Shown here piece after piece: positions 12,070 through 23,265 of a DNA stretch of 64,000 nucleotides (positions are counted from its first letter, which is position 1; every line of letters begins with the position of its first letter). The stretch covers positions 110,148,734 through 110,212,733 of the forward strand of contig CM045762.1 in the NCBI GenBank assembly GCA_025200525.1. The letters are read 5' to 3'. Origin of the DNA: Camellia lanceoleosa. Lineage: Eukaryota; Streptophyta; Magnoliopsida; Ericales; Theaceae. The position numbers and the translations under genes were made by a program. Under the pieces are notes generated by a model. That model did no database searches. It was not told the origin of the DNA and was given only the letters and a program-made list of their open reading frames with translations.

Positions 12070-12230
12070 GTACCAACCACAACACAACCCAACACAACTC
12101 AACTCAACTCAACTCAACCCAACACAACTCAATTCCACACAACACAACTCAACCAACTTAACACCACATAACCCAACACAATTCACATAACACACAACAA
12201 GATTCAACACAACCATTTCAACACAAAGCT
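12070..12230. repeat. AACTC/AACAC pentamer low-complexity tract
   Basis: Runs of ACTCA/ACACA pentamers (CAACTCAACTCAACTCAACC and similar). The same tract is at 48255-48400, and on the opposite strand (TTGAGTTGTGTTG) at 44935-45115, in related LTRs. Confidence 0.85.
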
Positions 12231-12957
12231 CATATCATCCATACCATTAGTAATTTCTTTTCCCCAAAGTTTGGTTCACATTGTAACATAATTTAAAACA
12301 TCAACATTGAGGGTTCAATCGCAACTTTTACATAAATTTGCAAACTTTTTAAAATTTCAATAAAACTTGTACATGTGTAATTTAACACTTCAATTTCATG
12401 ATTCTACTATCAATTGAAGCAAAACCATTAACCATCTTTATGAGCCAAACTAGAGTTTTTAAGAGAAGTTAAAACTTTTCACAAAGCACATTTTATTCCA
12501 ACCCTTCTATTACTTTTACACCCAAACTCATGACCCAAGATCTTAACCCAACAAGTTAACCCAACTCCCTTCAAACCCTAACCCCCAATCTCATGATTCA
12601 TCACAATATGCATAAAAATATAAACTTTTGTGTTTATATAAAGAAAATACCACAATTCTATCCATAAACGAGGGTATTGAAAGAGAAGTAGAAACCCCTA
12701 GCTCTTGAAGCCAAGAGATGACGATCCAAAAATCAATGGCGACGAAACCACGAACCAATCGGACCAAAAGGAAGCCCTCGGCGAGATCTACACTCTTTCT
12801 CAAAGGACCATGGTGAAAAGATCACTCCATTTAAGTAGATCTAGAGATTTAAGTGAAAAAGTTTGAATTTTAGAGAGAGAGAGAGAGAGAACAAGAGAAC
12901 TCACGGTTTGAGAGAGAGGAAAGAGGAGAAAAAGTGAAATGAAATATGTTTGGAGCC

Positions 12958-12965
12958 TATTTATA
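12958..12965 (-). promoter_or_regulatory. TATA box of LTR D
   Basis: TATAAATA followed by GG on the minus strand, about 100 bp downstream of the GGGTCGACCC words and just before a CT-rich leader. The same box is at 49116-49123 in the related LTR. Confidence 0.6.
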
Positions 12966-13063
12966 GTAGTAGAGAAGTAGCCCTAAGATTAATAAAATAA
13001 TAGGCCCAAAAGCCCTCAAAAGTAGGGCTCGAACCAGCCCAAAAAGCTGAAAATTACACACAA

Positions 13064-13136
13064 GGGTCGACCCTTGGAACAAAGGTACCGACCCTCCAGG
13101 AAGAAAAGCAATCTGTGCAACATGCAAGGTGTCGAC
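13064..13136. repeat. GGGTCGACCC array in LTR D, left of element B
   Basis: GGGTCGACCC lies at 13064-13073, with a decayed partner 21 bp away at 13085-13094. The next word, GTGTCGAC at about 13129, is split by element B, whose target duplication TCGAC is part of the palindrome. The array resumes at 32548-32646. Confidence 0.8.
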
Positions 13137-14183
13137 TGTGATACCCCTGTTTCGTAATATGCGAAATTGGTCCTTAATTTGAATATGATTATGTGTTTAG
13201 CATGATTTTATGTGCCATTATGAGGATATATGTGATTTTGGAACTCTATCTGCTCACCGTAGGAATATCTGTTTGAATAATCTGCTTTGGAAATTAAATT
13301 GAGGGCCTTATCGGCCACAGAACCCGAAATTGATTACGCCATTGTGATTGGCATAATTTTTAGAGCCTACGGTGAAATTTAATTAGAAATTGATTCTGGT
13401 CAGATTAAACTGATTAAATTGATGAATTAAGGGCCCAAATATTTTATATTAAAATATGGTATTAGTGGGGCTTGTTGTATAATAGCACTACACTCTCTAT
13501 TCTTCTCCTTTAGTTACATTTTGGCTGATCATAAACATTGAGGAAGAGAGGGGGGTCGGCTATGAGAGGAAGAGAGTGAAGAAATTGGAGTTTTGGCTTC
13601 AAGACTTGATAAATTGTAGACCATTGATAAATTGTAGACCAACTCAAGAATTAAGCTTTAAGTTTGGAAAATCAAAGCTTCTAGGTAAGTAATTCTTGGA
13701 TTATAGTTTGCAATTTTGTGTGTGTTCAAGCTAATTGAGTGATCAAGAGTAAAATTGAATGAAATTGGGTTGGTTTTGTTGAATTAAGGCTTGATATATG
13801 CATGCATGTAAGAGATTGTTTTGAAATAGCATGTATAAGCTTGAAATACATGATTCAAGTAGAGTTTTGGGTTGAAACTCATGTTTTGATCACCCTTGGT
13901 GTTGTCTAAGTTGAGAATGTGGCTAATTCATCACATGCATGTACAATTTGAGAAGATATGAGCTTGAAATGCATGAATATGTATGATAGAGTTGAAGTTG
14001 ATGTCATTGGAAACATGCAAGTGTGTAATCCTTGAAATTGAGCTTCCTAATGTTGTAATCTTGTATTGGTAGCATGTTAACATGTGCAAATGTGTGATTT
14101 GAGCCATTGCATGCAAGTAATGTGGCTGAAATGTTGAAGTTGAGCTCAAGAACACATTCTGGGTTTTCCAGGATTTTGAGGTC

Positions 14184-14409
14184 CACTCGAGCGGGAAAAC
14201 CTCCGCTCAAGCGTAAAAATCATGCTCCCAACACTTTTTACAGAATTGGGTATCCGCTCGAGCGGGATATCTCACGCGCGAGCGGCGAGCTTTTGTGGAC
14301 AGGCCTTCCGCTCGAGCTCCCTATCCCACGCTCGAGCGTATTTTTCATATAACCAGTACTTTTGTAGGCCTTAAGGGTCCGCTCGAGCGGGGAAGTTTAC
14401 GCTCTAGCG
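14184..14409. repeat. Paired CGCTCGAGCG palindromes, four pairs
   Basis: Ten-base words start at 14184/14204, 14255/14275, 14309/14329 and 14380/14400. Every pair is exactly 20 bp apart; pairs are 54-71 bp apart. Decayed members differ by one or two bases (for example CGCTCTAGCG). Lies mid-LTR. Confidence 0.9.
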
Positions 14410-14749
14410 GGGACCCTATTTGTTGAAGTTTTGTTCATGCGTTCCGTGTTTCATTTTTCGTTCTCTTTCACTTGTAATCACTCTTAGGCATATGTTAAAC
14501 ATTGTAAACGAATTAATGAGATAAGAATAAAGCCTAAAGAGGAATATGTAAATTAAAGAACGGATTGAACTGTTAGTGACCCCTTTTGTGTTCATGAAAT
14601 GTGTAGGGTCAAGCTCTAGGGCGAATCTACAATCCGATCACTGTGAGTAATATCAATATTTGAACGCTTATGAATGTCCAATTGTTTATTCCCTTATAAG
14701 CTTTATGAGTTGCTAATTGGGACTGTGGACAAAAATTGACATGAATGAA

Positions 14750-15175
14750 CGAATGGACCAAAGGTCGTTTCGATAAAAAAGATACATGGACCGGAGGTCG
14801 TTTTGACGGAAATGAATAGACCTAAGGTCGTTTTGATACGAATGAATGGACCTAAGGTTCTTTTGATACGTACGTATGGGTCGAAGGCCGTTTTGATATA
14901 AATGTGTGGCCCAAAGGCCGTTTTGACATAAATGAATGGGCCAAAGGCCATTTTGACATAAATGAATGGGCCAAAGGCCGTTTTGACATAAATGAATGGG
15001 CCAAAGGCCGTTTTGACATAAACGAATGGGCCAAAGGCCGTTTTGACATAAATGAATGGGCCAAAGGCCGTTTTGACATAAATGAATGGGCCAAAGGCCG
15101 TTTTGACATAAATGAATGGGCCGAAGGCCGTTTTGACATAAATGAATGGGCCGAAGGCCGTTTTGACATGTATGG
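14750..15175. repeat. 30-bp minisatellite, 14 units, in B 5' LTR
   Basis: Units contain GGGCCAAAGGCCGTTTTGAC plus an ATAAATGAAT spacer. The AAGGCCGTTTTGA core repeats in strict 30-bp register from about 14763 to 15153. Units 1-5 are diverged and units 6-14 nearly identical, a usual sign of homogenisation from one side. Confidence 0.93.
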
Positions 15176-15811
15176 AAATCCGAATGGGCCAAAGGCCCTT
15201 ATGTTTGGAACTACAATCACTTGATCTAATCTTGGTATAAATGTACACATGTTAAGTAGAAATACGAATTGAGCCCAAGGCCGTTTGAAGTATGTTGTTC
15301 TACGTATTGTTTATATGACTTCTGTAATTGATATTATTCGCTGGGCTGTCGCTCATGCCCATTCATGTGTTTGTAGGTGAGCCAAGGGAAGTCCAAACCC
15401 AGCCCCAGTGAAGTCCATTAAGAACAACATGAGTTTTGAGAAAGTCAGCCTTGTGTCTCACGCACGAGACCTACCTTTGCCATTTTGTTATGTAATTATA
15501 TTTTGTCTTACTGGCAAGGACTTTATGTATATTTGTAAATAGTTTGTCATGGGTTGACTTGGCTGGATGATCCTGTCTTAAAGAACTTATGGTACTGTAC
15601 TTTTGACGTGGGTTATTAACGTATATGGGTATGGTTCGTTTTGAAGTGCATATAAGCACAGCTCTATGGACAAAGTTTTTGATTATTGCTTCCGTTTGGC
15701 CCCTTTACTTTGCTGAGTTATGTCTATTCTGTTTTGAGGTCGTTGGTAATCCCAGGATTATTGGCTGGTTACGTCCTTAACCCATAGGGGCAGGTTCGGG
15801 TCGTGACAGAG

Positions 15812-15823
15812 TGGTATCAAAGC
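15812..15823 (+). other. Primer binding site, element B
   Basis: TGGTATCAAAGC, three bases after the 5' LTR. It is one base off the initiator-tRNA-Met complement TGGTATCAGAGC used by elements A and C. Confidence 0.85.
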
Positions 15824-16066
15824 ACGAGTTAATAACTCACACATTTGTCCAAAAAGAGCAATAAGCATCTAGATAAGATCTAGGATGCATTCATGTGATA
15901 AATATGAATTTGGAAGCATTGATTATATGCTTAAATATTTTGATATGAACAATTATGTGTTGTAAGTTGTGAATTACTTGCATTGCAAATTACCTGACTA
16001 TGTATGCTCTTTGTTACATGCATACTTGTGTATACCCTGTATATAGCATAACGCAAGTTTAATCAG
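15824..16066 (+). other. Element B leader
   Basis: Untranslated leader between primer site and gag start. Nothing else is recognisable. Confidence 0.7.
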
Positions 16067-16275
16067 ATGGTGAGAACTGGAGGAGATGAACTAGAAGAAT
16101 CCTCAACTGCCAGAATGGATAGAATGGAAAGACTAATACAGGAAATCGAAGAAGCTTTGAGACAGCAACAGGAGTGGCAACAACAGTGGCAGCAACCACA
16201 CCTGCCACCTCTACCTCCGGCACCACCTGTGCCTGACCATCAAAATGATGACCGAATAATAGCTCCCACCAAGGA
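16067..16275 (+). pseudogene. Element B gag, N-terminal part (split by element A)
   Basis: Begins MVRTGGDELEE at 16067 and runs through a Gln-rich helix and a Pro-rich linker to IIAPTK, where element A interrupts a codon. The frame resumes exactly after the second AAGGA copy at 25633 as EFKKMKPP, so the insertion alone split this gene. It would be the start of the capsid polyprotein. Confidence 0.88.
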
Positions 16276-16505
16276 TGTAATAACCCTCACACTGTCCAAA
16301 CCATACTCATATGCATTTATATGATTCTGTCCTGTTAAGCTTGCATTTCAGAACTTGTCTTTGTTTTGCTTAAGTGTTATTTGCATGCTTTGTCCCTTGT
16401 TTGGTGTGTGGTTAGCCTAGACTAATCCAAGCCGAGGTCACCTTAAGCCTAGAACTACCTTGGAACCCTTTTTCTGGGTGGCCTCCACCCCTGCCCTAAC
16501 ATGTT

Positions 16506-16750
16506 GGCCGAGATGTCACTATCTAGGCTGAAGTGTTCACCACCAAGGCCGAGACGTGTATTATCTAGGCCGAGATGTTACCCTTGAACCCAAGTGATCT
16601 TGCTCCTGGACTGGTATGACCTACACCGAGGTGTGGCACATCTAGGTCGAGGTGTGGCACATCTAGGCCAAGTGTTGTCCTTTCTAGCCGAGGTCATTGT
16701 CCTTTGCTTGCCGAAGCCTTGCTATTAGCCGATGTCACTACTTGCCGGAG
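16506..16750. repeat. GGCCGAG word array, 20-21 bp period
   Basis: GGCCGAG/GGCTGAA words start at 16506, 16526, 16547 and 16568, then CCGAG-type cores at 16626, 16647, 16668 and 16688, spaced 20, 21, 21 and 21, 21, 20 bp. Weaker words follow to about 16750. Unlike the other arrays the full word is not a palindrome. The 3' LTR copy starts at 23496. Confidence 0.7.
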
Positions 16751-17754
16751 TGCCCTTGCCGCCTAGCTTGTTGAACACACTTTGTCATAGTCTTGTCTTT
16801 TCACTCAGTCACCTTTTTTAGTAGAACCAACCAGTCGTTGCCACGTGCCCCTGCAGAGGGTTAAGTCAGCCGACAAACCCAGAAAATATACATTTTTGTA
16901 TCATATCTTTGCCTTGTAGAGAGAGAAACTCTAGGAAGAAGAAGAAGTTTTAGAGTGAGAGAGTAGGCCTTCGAGCTTGATTCCTAGAGATCAAACCGTT
17001 AGATTCATGTATTGAGGTTAGATTCTTGATTTACTCTTGCTATTCTTTATGTTTATTTAGCTGCATTGCATGATCTAGCATGATTCATGAGCCATGCATT
17101 GATTTAAAGTTTGGTTCTAGAAAGAGAAAACGGTGTTCTTGGGTTCTTAAAAGAAAAGCCTTGTTTGATCCGAAAGTTTGTAACAAGTTCCATGTTATTG
17201 TGTTTGTTTGCATAAGATCTTCAAGTATGGGTACCCCAGGCCCACGTTTCGAACTCATAGCATGAAAATCCCAGATTTTGACATAACAAGTTGTGATTGA
17301 GCATTCATGTTTTTCATGTTCTTCAGCAGAGGGAAACCCAGATTTTCCCGACTTCATATCCTTGAATGTGGCCCTCGGGACCACACCTCGGCGAGGAGGT
17401 GTGGAACCTCGGCCTAGACCTGGTTGGTGCCCAGCATGTTTTCTCGAGATGAGAAACGGTGTTTCATTTTGATTTGAGTTAGTTTGTAGAGGATGCCGAG
17501 ACCATCTGTATGCATCTGAAACTTGTTTGAAAGTGCATTCAACAGACTTTGCCATGTGTTTGTAGGACTTGGACTTGCCTTGACCCCAACATTTGAAGAA
17601 CTATGTGAGTGGTATTTTTAATAAAGCTATGTTACAATGTTTTGATAAAAGCCTTGTTTTGCTTTGTTTTGGAAAGTATTTGTAAGCATGAATGATTATT
17701 CCTATTTTGTATATCAAGTATTATATCTTGTTTTGATGACATTCTTGGAAAGTC

Positions 17755-17910
17755 CTTACGTGCTGGAGGACTCTAAGCATTTGCAACACAATCTTGAAAG
17801 TCCGTACGTGCTAAGCGACTATAAGAATTTGTAGCACAAAATTTGGAAGTCCGTACGTGCTAGGGGACTCTAAGCATTTGTAGCACAAGTCCTTAGTGCC
17901 AGGGGGCTAT
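17755..17910. repeat. 50-bp tandem repeat, about 3 units, A 5' LTR
   Basis: Units carry AGTCCGTACGTGCTAGGGGA, then CTATAAGCATTTGTAGCACA and a short spacer. Three units lie here and four in the 3' LTR (24745-24930). Confidence 0.85.
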
Positions 17911-18590
17911 AATGCAACTGCACCATTGATTTGAGATATCCCCTTTGTCTTTCCTTGTCTTGCCACTGACGGTTTACCGTGTGGGTTGTTTGTTCGAAAT
18001 GGCATCACTTGTACTATATTGATACTAGTAAGCATCCCTTGAAGCTTGAAAGATTTGCTAGATGGACTTGGTTCATCCCTTGATTTGCACTAATTATGTT
18101 ATGTATCATTGATAAAGATCTTCAATATCAGTCATGCAAACCCCTTTATTATTCATACCATTCACTGAGTATCCAAGCTCACCCCTCTATATATATATTT
18201 ATATATGTAGGTGATGAGCAGGACGGCGGTGACGCCTAGATGTACTTGCCACTTGTTTTGGATTTTGCACTTTTGCAGCATCTTGAAGATCATGCTTCTT
18301 AGTTGTATTTCACTGTATTTTGTATTTGATGGCTGAGAAGCCTTTTGGTCAAGATGTATTTTTGTACTTCGTTTTGTTGTATTAAAGCTATGTAAAGATG
18401 TATGCCATTCCATTAGACTTATGCACTGCTCTTATGGACTACTTAGCTTTTAATTTATTGCTTCCGCATTTGTAAGCCCCATATGTGTACTCTGTTTGTG
18501 TGTGAATTTTGAAAGTTGGCCTTCGGTAATCTCGAATTACTGGCCATCACGGCACCATTCTACTAGGGGCGGAATGGGGTCGTGACAGAT

Positions 18591-18602
18591 TGGTATCAGA
18601 GC
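18591..18602 (+). other. Primer binding site, element A
   Basis: TGGTATCAGAGC, three bases after the LTR; complement of the initiator tRNA-Met 3' end, as usual for Tekay elements. Confidence 0.93.
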
Positions 18603-18801
18603 ACGAGTTTCTCAGAGTACGTTATTCACACACCTTGAGTCCTGAAGGGCATAGGATTTCCCTTAGAAAGATGTTAGGATTGCATCATATTGCTTGCTAT
18701 TTGACAAGGTGTGCATCATCTCGGCATGACTATTTATTATTTGCATACACGATTTCTGGTCTAGTTTGTTTTAAAGTTACATTTTGCATACTCATAGCAT
18801 C

Positions 18802-19858
18802 ATGACGAGAGGTAGAGTACCAGTTGGCCGAGATCAATTAGAGGATAGACTGGGCAGACTAGAAAGACTAGTTGAAGGTTTAACGCGCGAGTTGAGACAA
18901 ATGAGGCAACAGAATGCTAGTGCTACATCTACCCAGGCCGAACAGACGAACGGCCGACATGCAGCTCCGCCTCCACCTCCTCCAGTGACGCAAGTTCCTC
19001 CGCAGCCAGCCTTGTATGGGGATGGCACGATCGCCTTGATTAGGGAGTTTAAGAAGATGAAACCGCCGAGATTCTCTGGGGGTATAAAGCCAATGAAGGC
19101 CGAGGCGTGGGTTTTGGAAATGGAGAAGCTGTTCGAGATCTTTCCCAGCACCGACGTTCCAAAGGTGACATTGGCTACGTTCACTTTAGACGACGACGCT
19201 CGAAGATGGTGGATGATGATCAGAGAAGCTAATCCTGGTTTAACTTGGGCAAGATTTTTGTAGCTATTTTACAACAAGTATTTTCCACTTAGCGTCCGAG
19301 ACCGCAAGACCACGGAGTTTCAGGCTCTAACGCAAGGCAACAAGACAGTGGCAGAATACGACCGTGCTTTTACCGAATTGGCGAGATACGCGCCTCATAT
19401 GGTCAGTGACGAATATACGAAAACTAGGAAGTTTGAAAGTCGACTGCGTGGACCGATACAGGATCGAGTCAACATGCTCAATATGCCGACTTACACGGAA
19501 GTGTTAGACAACGCCATTCTGGTTGAAGCTAACTTAAACCGATATCAGAATTCAGGAGAGAGCCAGAGGAAGAGACAGAACTATGAGAGTCGCCGAATGC
19601 CGTTCAATGCCAAGAAGAAGGGGAACATGGGCAGTTCTAGCAACTCGAATCGGGATGGTAATGCTAAGCCGACGTGTAGGAGTTGTGGGAAGCCGCATCT
19701 CGGGGTTTGTCATTGGGCGATAGGAGCTTGCTTTGAATGTGGCGAGATAGGTCACCGTGTGAAGGACTGTCCGAAGATAAAGACTGATGATGGTAAGAAA
19801 AATGGGAGCACCTCGGGCTCTGCACACGGAAGCAACGTCAGAAGGACACAAATGAGAT
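18802..19858 (+). pseudogene. Element A gag (capsid-nucleocapsid)
   Basis: Starts at ATG 18802 (MTRGRVPVGRDQLED); an upstream TTG in the same frame is less likely. A coiled helix and Pro-rich linker lead to the capsid core (FKKMKPPRFSGG, ARRWWMMIREAN, AEYDRAFTELARYAPH), then a basic region and one zinc knuckle, CFECGEIGHRVKDC, preceded by a second Cys-rich segment (CRSCGKPHLGVC). A TAG at 19261 stands where element B has a Glu codon. A TAG at 19858 closes gag where B reads through with Gln into protease, so gag and pol were once one frame. Confidence 0.92.
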
Positions 19859-19860
19859 AG

Positions 19861-22800
19861 GGCAGAGTTTTTGCTCTAGTACCAGGAGACACCCAGAATG
19901 CTGAAACAGTAGTGTCAGGTATACTCTCGATTTGCTCTCAAGTTGCATACATATTAATTGATTCGGGCTCCACACATTCATTTGTATCTGTTAAATTTGC
20001 CGAGAAGTTGAATAGACTGTTAGAATCCCTCGATTATGTGCTATCTGTATCTACTCTACCTGGGGGAACTATGATTGTTACATCCATATATAGGGCGTGT
20101 GTTGTGGTGATTGAGGGTGTAGAATTATTAGTTGATTTGATGCCATTGAGCATGAATCACTTCGATGTTATATTGGGAATGCACTGGTTAGTAACGAATC
20201 ATGCATCTATTAATTGTGTTTCGAAGAATGTCACACTGAAACCCCCAAACCAAGCCGAGGTTATTTTCCAGGGTAAACCGGTAGTGTCCCCACCTTACTT
20301 GATTTCGTCCATTAAGGCCTATAAGCTAATTCAGAAAGGGTGTCAAGGCTACTTGTGTAGTATACTGAGTGATCAGAATGGAAATGTTAATTTAGCCGAC
20401 ATCCCAGTTGTTAATGAATTCCCTGACGTCTTTCCAAACGAATTGCCTGGCCACTTAGTCGATAGAGAAATAGAGTTTGTTGTTGATATCATGCTGGGAA
20501 CACAATCAATCTCCAAAACACCCTATAGAATGGCCTCGGTTGAACTTAGGGAATTGAAACTACAATTACAAGAATTGTTGGATAAGGGATTCATTAGGCC
20601 GAGCACTTCACCATGGGGAGCACCTGTTTTATTTGTTAAGAAAAAGGATGGCACACTCCGCCTTTGCGTTGATTACAGAGAACTTAATAAGGTAACCATT
20701 AAGAACAAGTACCCATTGCCTAGGATTGATGATTTGCTTGATCAACTACAAGGAGCACGAGTCTTTTCTAAGATTGACCTTAGGTCGGGCTACCATCAGC
20801 TGAAAGTTAAAACCGAGGATGTTGAGAAGACTGCTTTTCGGACAAGGTATGGCCACTACGAATTTTTGGTAATGCCTTTTGGAGTGACCAATGCGCCTGC
20901 AGCATTCATGGATTTGATGAACAGAGTCTTTAAGCCGTATCTAGATGAGTTCGTAGTTGTTTTCATTGATGACATATTGATCTACTCCAAGAGTACAATC
21001 GAGCACGAGAACCATTTGAGACTTGCCCTGCAAATCTTGAGAAACCGGAAGTTGTACGCTAAGTTGAGCAAATGTGAATTTTGGCTTTTTAGCATTTAAT
21101 TTCTAGGGCATGTGATTAATGAAGAGGGTATCTCAGTTGATCCCAGTAAGATTGAAGCCATTGTGAATTGGCCGACGCCGACCAACGTATCCGAGGTTCG
21201 TAGTTTTCTAGGCTTGGCAGGTTATTATAGAAAGTTCATGAAGGACTTCTCAAGGATTGCAGTACCATTAACACAGCTAACTAAGAAGGGAACGGCATAT
21301 GAATGGACCGATGATAGAGAGTCAACCTTCTAAGAGTTGAAGACGTGGTTAGTTACAGCACCAGTTCTTGTACTTCCATCAGGTAATGAGGAATTTCAGA
21401 TTTACAGCGATGCTTCACATAAGGGTTTGGGTTGTGTGTTAATGCAAGGGGGTAAAGTCATAACATATGCATCTCGTCAGTTGAAACCTCATGAAAAGAA
21501 CTATCCTACCCATGACCTAGAACTTGCAGCCGTGGTGTTCGCTTTGAAGATTTGGCATCATTACTTGTAGGGAGCCTCTTGCCAAGTTTTTACAGATCAC
21601 AAGAGCATGAAGTACTTGTTCACTCAAAAGGAACTAAATTTGAGATAGAGAAGATGGCTTGAATTGTTGAAGGACTACGACAAGCAGATCTAGTATCACC
21701 CAAGTAAAGCAAACTCGGTAGCCGACGCATTGAGTAGGAAGTCAGTGGGAAGTTTGGCATGCTTGACCATGATTTCAGTAGAGTTGACTATCATTAGGGA
21801 ATTAAAAGCAAGGCAAATGGAGGATGAATTCCTGAAGAAGGTAGCTGACGAGATTATCACCAGGCTGAGGTCAGGTTACACATTTGAAAATGGAGTGCTT
21901 AAGTTTGAAGGAAGATTGTGCGTGGCCGACATCCCAGAGTTGAAAGGGAAGATTTTGCAAGACTCTCATGGATCCAGATTTACTGTTCACCCAGGGAACA
22001 CCAAGATGTATCAAGACGTGAAGCAGACCTTTTGGTGGCCGAACATGAAGAGAGAAATAGCCGAGTTCGTGTCCCAGTGCTTGTATTGTCAACAAGTGAA
22101 AGAAAAACATTAGAGACCAGCAGGACTTCTTCAACCTTTGCCGGTTCCTGAGTGGAAATGGGAACACATCTCCATGGACTTTGTGAGTGGTTTGCCGAAG
22201 ACATAGAAAGGGATGGATTCGATTTGGGTTATAATCGACAGATTAACTAAGTCACCACACTTTTTGCCTGCTAAGACTTCGTTTAATGCCGATCGACTGG
22301 CTATATTGTATATGAACGAGATTCTTAGACTTCATGGTGTGCCGATGTCCATTGTGTCAGACCGAGATCCAAAGTTTGTTTCTAGATTTTGGCAGAGTTT
22401 ACAAAGGGCTCTGGGGACCGAGTTGAGGTTTAGCACAGCTTTTCATCCCCAGACCGATGGCCAAACAGAGAGGACAATTCAGACACTTGAAGATATGCTT
22501 AGACTATGTGTATTGGACTTCAAGGGAAGTTGGGAAGTGCATTTGCCATTAGTAGAATTCACTTACAACAATAGTTACCAAGCTAGCATTGGCATGGCGC
22601 CATATGAGGCTTTGTATGGAAGGAAGTGCAGATCGCCGATATGTTGGACCGAGGTAGGAGATAAAGCTTTAATCGGCCCCGATCTAGTTCAAAGGACAAC
22701 TGAAAAGATCAAGCTTATCCAAATAGAGAATTAGATCGCCAGAGTCGAGTCGACAAAAGAGTTACGCCGACCATAGAAGAAAGGAGTTAGAGTTTGAAGT

Positions 22801-23254
22801 TGGGGATCATGTATTCCTGAAAGTTTCGCCAATGAAAGGAGTTTCCAGATTTTGGAAGAAAGGTAAGTTAGCACCTCGTTACATTGGGCCGTTTGAAATC
22901 CTTGAGAAGGTTAACCCGATTACCTACAGGCTTGCCTTGCCGCTGGGATTAAGTCAAGTCCACAATGTGTTTCATATTTTGATGTTGAGGAAGTATATTC
23001 GGAATCCACTGCACGTGATTGATCATTTTGGGATTGTGGTTGATGAAGATTTAGGCTATGAAGAGAAGCCGATGTGTATTAACGACAGACAAGTGAGACA
23101 ATTGAGAAATAAGGCAATACCGATGGTGAAAATTGAATGGAAAGAGCATTACAGCAAGGATGCTACATGGGAAATGGAAGAAGAAATGAAAGTCCGATAT
23201 TCGGAGTTATTCTCGAATCAAGGTAACTCAAGTTTCGGGACCAAACTTTTTTAA
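19861..23254 (+). pseudogene. Element A pol: protease, RT, RNase H, integrase, chromodomain
   Basis: In order: aspartic protease ([11 protein letters not shown], active DSG intact, near 19955); reverse transcriptase with FIDD at 20962-20973; RNase H ([15 protein letters not shown], near 21400); integrase with an intact HHCC finger (CLYCQQVK, near 22078), MDFVSG and VSDRDP; and a C-terminal chromodomain-like end (IPMVKIEWKEHY...ATWE) near 23115. In-frame stops lie at 21097, 21331, 21568, 21646, 21691, 22111 and 22204, and the frame shifts near 22725. Five of these seven stand where a relative has Gln. A segment of roughly 25 residues present in B between RNase H and integrase is shortened. It cannot make a working enzyme. 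Confidence 0.93.
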
Positions 23255-23265
23255 GGGGGGTAGGA
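23247..23265 (+). other. Polypurine tract, element A
   Basis: T-run followed by AAGGGGGG just before the 3' LTR: the plus-strand primer site for reverse transcription. Confidence 0.85.

Larger units (their letters stand above)
10284..13136 (-). mobile_element. Solo LTR 'D', left part (minus strand)
   Basis: The plus strand begins TGTCACGCCCC at 10284; the other end is GGTGTTACA at 32832, after an interruption by element B. The target duplication TATAC at 10279-10283 recurs at 32833-32837, which proves the boundaries. Rejoined length is about 3.1 kb, with no internal coding region, so it is a solo LTR. It contains a TGCCG...CGGCA hairpin array (11529-12030), AACTC/AACAC pentamers (12070-12230), a GA run near 12870, a TATAAATA box on the minus strand (12958-12965) and the start of a GGGTCGACCC array. 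A truncated relative is at 47527-49653; its 3' part also matches solo LTR 43648-46551. Confidence 0.88.
13137..15808 (+). mobile_element. Element B 5' LTR
   Basis: Starts TGTGATACCCC, ends GGGTCGTGACA, 2,672 bp. It contains four CTCGAG-type palindrome pairs (14184-14409) and a 14-unit, 30-bp tandem array (about 14750-15175). Three minus-strand frames through the array stay open only because the unit length is a multiple of three. Confidence 0.92.
16276..18587 (+). mobile_element. Element A 5' LTR
   Basis: TGTAATAACCC to GGGGTCGTGACA, 2,312 bp. It has a GGCCGAG-type word array (16506-16750) and a ~50-bp tandem repeat (17755-17910). Near-identical sequence recurs in the 3' LTR. Confidence 0.94.

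Noticed and set aside
14703..15248. Long minus-strand frames with FGPFIYVKTA-type protein repeats (also 31442-31989)
   Set aside because: They arise because a 30-bp tandem repeat keeps several frames open on both strands; they lie inside LTRs and show no gene signals.
17085..17555. 156-codon minus-strand frame in element A LTR (partly repeated at 24076-24375)
   Set aside because: Lies in the LTR on the antisense strand; the 3' LTR copy is already broken and no domain is recognisable.
18784..18801. Upstream TTG start for element A gag
   Set aside because: The ATG at 18802 gives the usual start; the TTG adds six unconserved residues.
19261..22734. Recoded (read-through) TAG codons in element A
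   Set aside because: Too many stops, mixed TAG/TAA, some at Glu or Tyr positions, plus a frameshift; decay explains them better.
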